In this document: positions 62,802 to 64,000 of the stretch, in pieces
Numbering within the stretch: position 1 is the first letter of the stretch
How the letters are laid out: each line of letters starts with the position of its first letter
Assembly: GCF_900176505.1 (NCBI RefSeq)
Contig: NZ_FWYB01000007.1
Coordinates: forward strand, 186,001 to 250,000
From: Pedobacter nyackensis
GTDB lineage: Bacteria > Bacteroidota > Bacteroidia > Sphingobacteriales > Sphingobacteriaceae
Direction of reading: 5' to 3'
Length of the DNA stretch: 64,000 nucleotides
Program-made: the position numbers and the translations under genes
Notes under the pieces: model-generated
The model's database searches: none
Seen by the model: the letters and a program-made list of their open reading frames with translations, nothing else
What the model was told of the DNA's origin: nothing

Positions 62802-64000
62802 CGAGAATTCTTCTTGTTTATCTTTCACTTTCTGGTTTTGCTGTTGCTGCGCAGCATCCGGTAAGCATTCCGCAGCCGATTGTTAAAACCCTCGATTCAT
62901 TAAAAGAAAAGGACAACCTGACTGATTGGTTATATACGAGGATAGATTACAGCTATGGCAGTCCTCGTCAGACTCTCCCTTTTTTAATGCGTACTGAACG
63001 GGAAAGATGGCGCAAGCCCCAATCTACTCCAGAAAAAGAAGCCTGGTTGATGCTACTGAGCAACCAGGGATATAACCAGATGTACACGGGTAATATCCTT
63101 AACTCTATCAATTGTTATGAACAGGCATATAATTACGCCATCGACCATAAGCTCAATGTAGAGGGTATTGCAGACTATGTTTTAAAGCCCTGGGCCAATA
63201 ACTATACCCGTTTGGGTGATTATGAGAAGGCTTTGTTTATCCAGCAAAGAACACTGGATTATGCAAAGCGAGAACATAATGATGCTTTAGCTGTCTCTGT
63301 TTACAACAATATGGCCATCTCCTACCGCTCACTAGGTGATTTTAAAAAAGCAGAGGAATGCATCCTCCTTGGTACTAAAAAAGCGGCTCCCGGCTCTTCA
63401 GCGCTTATTTTGCTCGACAATACTTTGGCTGACATATACTTTGATAAAGATGAGCTTGAACTGGCTGAACAGGTTATTGCAAGAAACATTTCCCGTCAGC
63501 AAAAGCTAAAACCTAATTCTGAAACGGCTTACTGGCTTTTGAGCAGCTATATCACTTCGGGTGATATCCACAGAAAAAAACAGCATTTTACCACTGCACG
63601 GAACAACTATCAGCAGGCGCTGGTCATTAATGATCAATACTATAAGGGAAACAGGTTAAGAGAAAAAGCTTATATATTTATCCAACTGGGTAAAATTAAG
63701 CTTGCTCAAAAACAGCCTACCGAAGCATTAACCTATTTTAACCAGGTGCTAAGTACGTTTGGTATTACTGATACTGCACTGCGGATCAATGCAGATAGGA
63801 TATTTGGCGACAACCGTCTGGTTGATGTATTTTACCAAAAATCACTAGCCTATAACCAAATGGGGTTACAAAAAGAGGCTTTGGAGAACATTCGCTTCTC
63901 TTTACTATCGGCAGATCGGATACGTTTTGAGCTTGCAGATGTAAAAACAAAACAACGCTTTCAGGCGGAAACTAAACAAATGGCAGAAAAAGCGATTGCC
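62789..64000 (+). CDS. Exported TPR-repeat protein, 3' end beyond window (possible CHAT protein)
   Basis: The frame opens with ATG at 62789 and runs 404 codons without a stop to the window edge. The N-terminus MEVLARILLVYLSLSGFAVAAQ is a signal peptide. TPR-like repeats follow (GYNQMYTGNILNSINCYEQAYNYAI, LGDYEKALFIQQRTLDYAKR, LGDFKKAEECILLGTKKA, RNNYQQALVINDQYY, PTEALTYFNQVLSTF). Large Bacteroidota TPR proteins with this layout often end in a CHAT peptidase domain, but none is visible here. It overlaps the barrel gene by 13 nt. Confidence 0.8.
   Translation, partial: MEVLARILLVYLSLSGFAVAAQHPVSIPQPIVKTLDSLKEKDNLTDWLYTRIDYSYGSPRQTLPFLMRTERERWRKPQSTPEKEAWLMLLSNQGYNQMYTGNILNSINCYEQAYNYAIDHKLNVEGIADYVLKPWANNYTRLGDYEKALFIQQRTLDYAKREHNDALAVSVYNNMAISYRSLGDFKKAEECILLGTKKAAPGSSALILLDNTLADIYFDKDELELAEQVIARNISRQQKLKPNSETAYWLLSSYITSGDIHRKKQHFTTARNNYQQALVINDQYYKGNRLREKAYIFIQLGKIKLAQKQPTEALTYFNQVLSTFGITDTALRINADRIFGDNRLVDVFYQKSLAYNQMGLQKEALENIRFSLLSADRIRFELADVKTKQRFQAETKQMAEKAIA

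Noticed and set aside
1..64000. CRISPR arrays, insertion sequences, prophage or origin
   Set aside because: No regularly spaced repeats, transposase, integrase, phage structural genes or DnaA-box cluster were seen.

Overview
The window comes from a Bacteroidota chromosome, most likely Sphingobacteriaceae and Pedobacter-like. The reasons are moderate-to-low GC, -7 promoter boxes of the TAnnTTTG type, a SusC/SusD pair with FecR and an ECF sigma factor, a Rho factor with a long disordered insert, a GH109-type oxidoreductase, and a SMUG2 DNA glycosylase (a family known from Pedobacter heparinus). This placement is inferred from gene content. No 16S or marker search was possible.

Layout. 1-2.0 kb: a LytS-type histidine kinase (cut by the left edge) and its LytTR response regulator. 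2.0-3.6 kb: a small accessory patch with a DUF1016/YhcG PD-(D/E)XK nuclease, flanked by a 14-nt direct repeat and next to tRNA-Leu(GAG). 3.6-11.8 kb, mostly minus strand: MBL hydrolase, LolA-like carrier, FtsK, then PspC, DUF2851, EamA transporter and pyrF, with an ankyrin protein on plus. 12.1-19.4 kb: rho, pssA, Hpt protein, folK, sppA and a PolX-PHP protein whose polymerase catalytic carboxylates are replaced. 19.4-23.0 kb: ADP-heptose/LPS operon (hldA-gmhA-hldC-heptosyltransferase-sixA). 23-27.5 kb: AMP nucleosidase, clpX, clpP and tig. 27.7-33.5 kb: GH109-like oxidoreductase, tRNA-Leu(TAG), a BtuF-like protein, glgC and glgA. 33.7-40.4 kb: a six-gene assimilatory sulfate operon (HEPN-fused sulfite reductase, cobA, met8-like, cysH, cysD, cysN) with a structured, attenuator-like leader and a 92-nt hairpin at its end. 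40.6-41.3 kb: SMUG2 glycosylase.

The right third is envelope and accessory material carrying three ECF sigma modules within 9 kb. The first is sigma/FecR/SusC/SusD plus two thioredoxin-fold proteins, with a candidate antisense sRNA in the susC leader. The second is sigma plus a membrane-anchored anti-sigma-like protein fused to an outer-membrane barrel, then YceI, a DUF5777 barrel and a Rieske lipoprotein. The third is sigma plus a TPR anti-sigma-like protein, facing a lipoprotein, a PKD/beta-barrel protein and a secreted TPR protein that leaves the window. Modules two and three look like envelope sensing or redox systems and are the best candidates for something undescribed.

The housekeeping genes are conventional. 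The more unusual points are the degenerate PolX active site, the HEPN-sulfite reductase fusion, the leaders of the sulfur operon and of tig, and the sigma/anti-sigma architectures at 54-64 kb.
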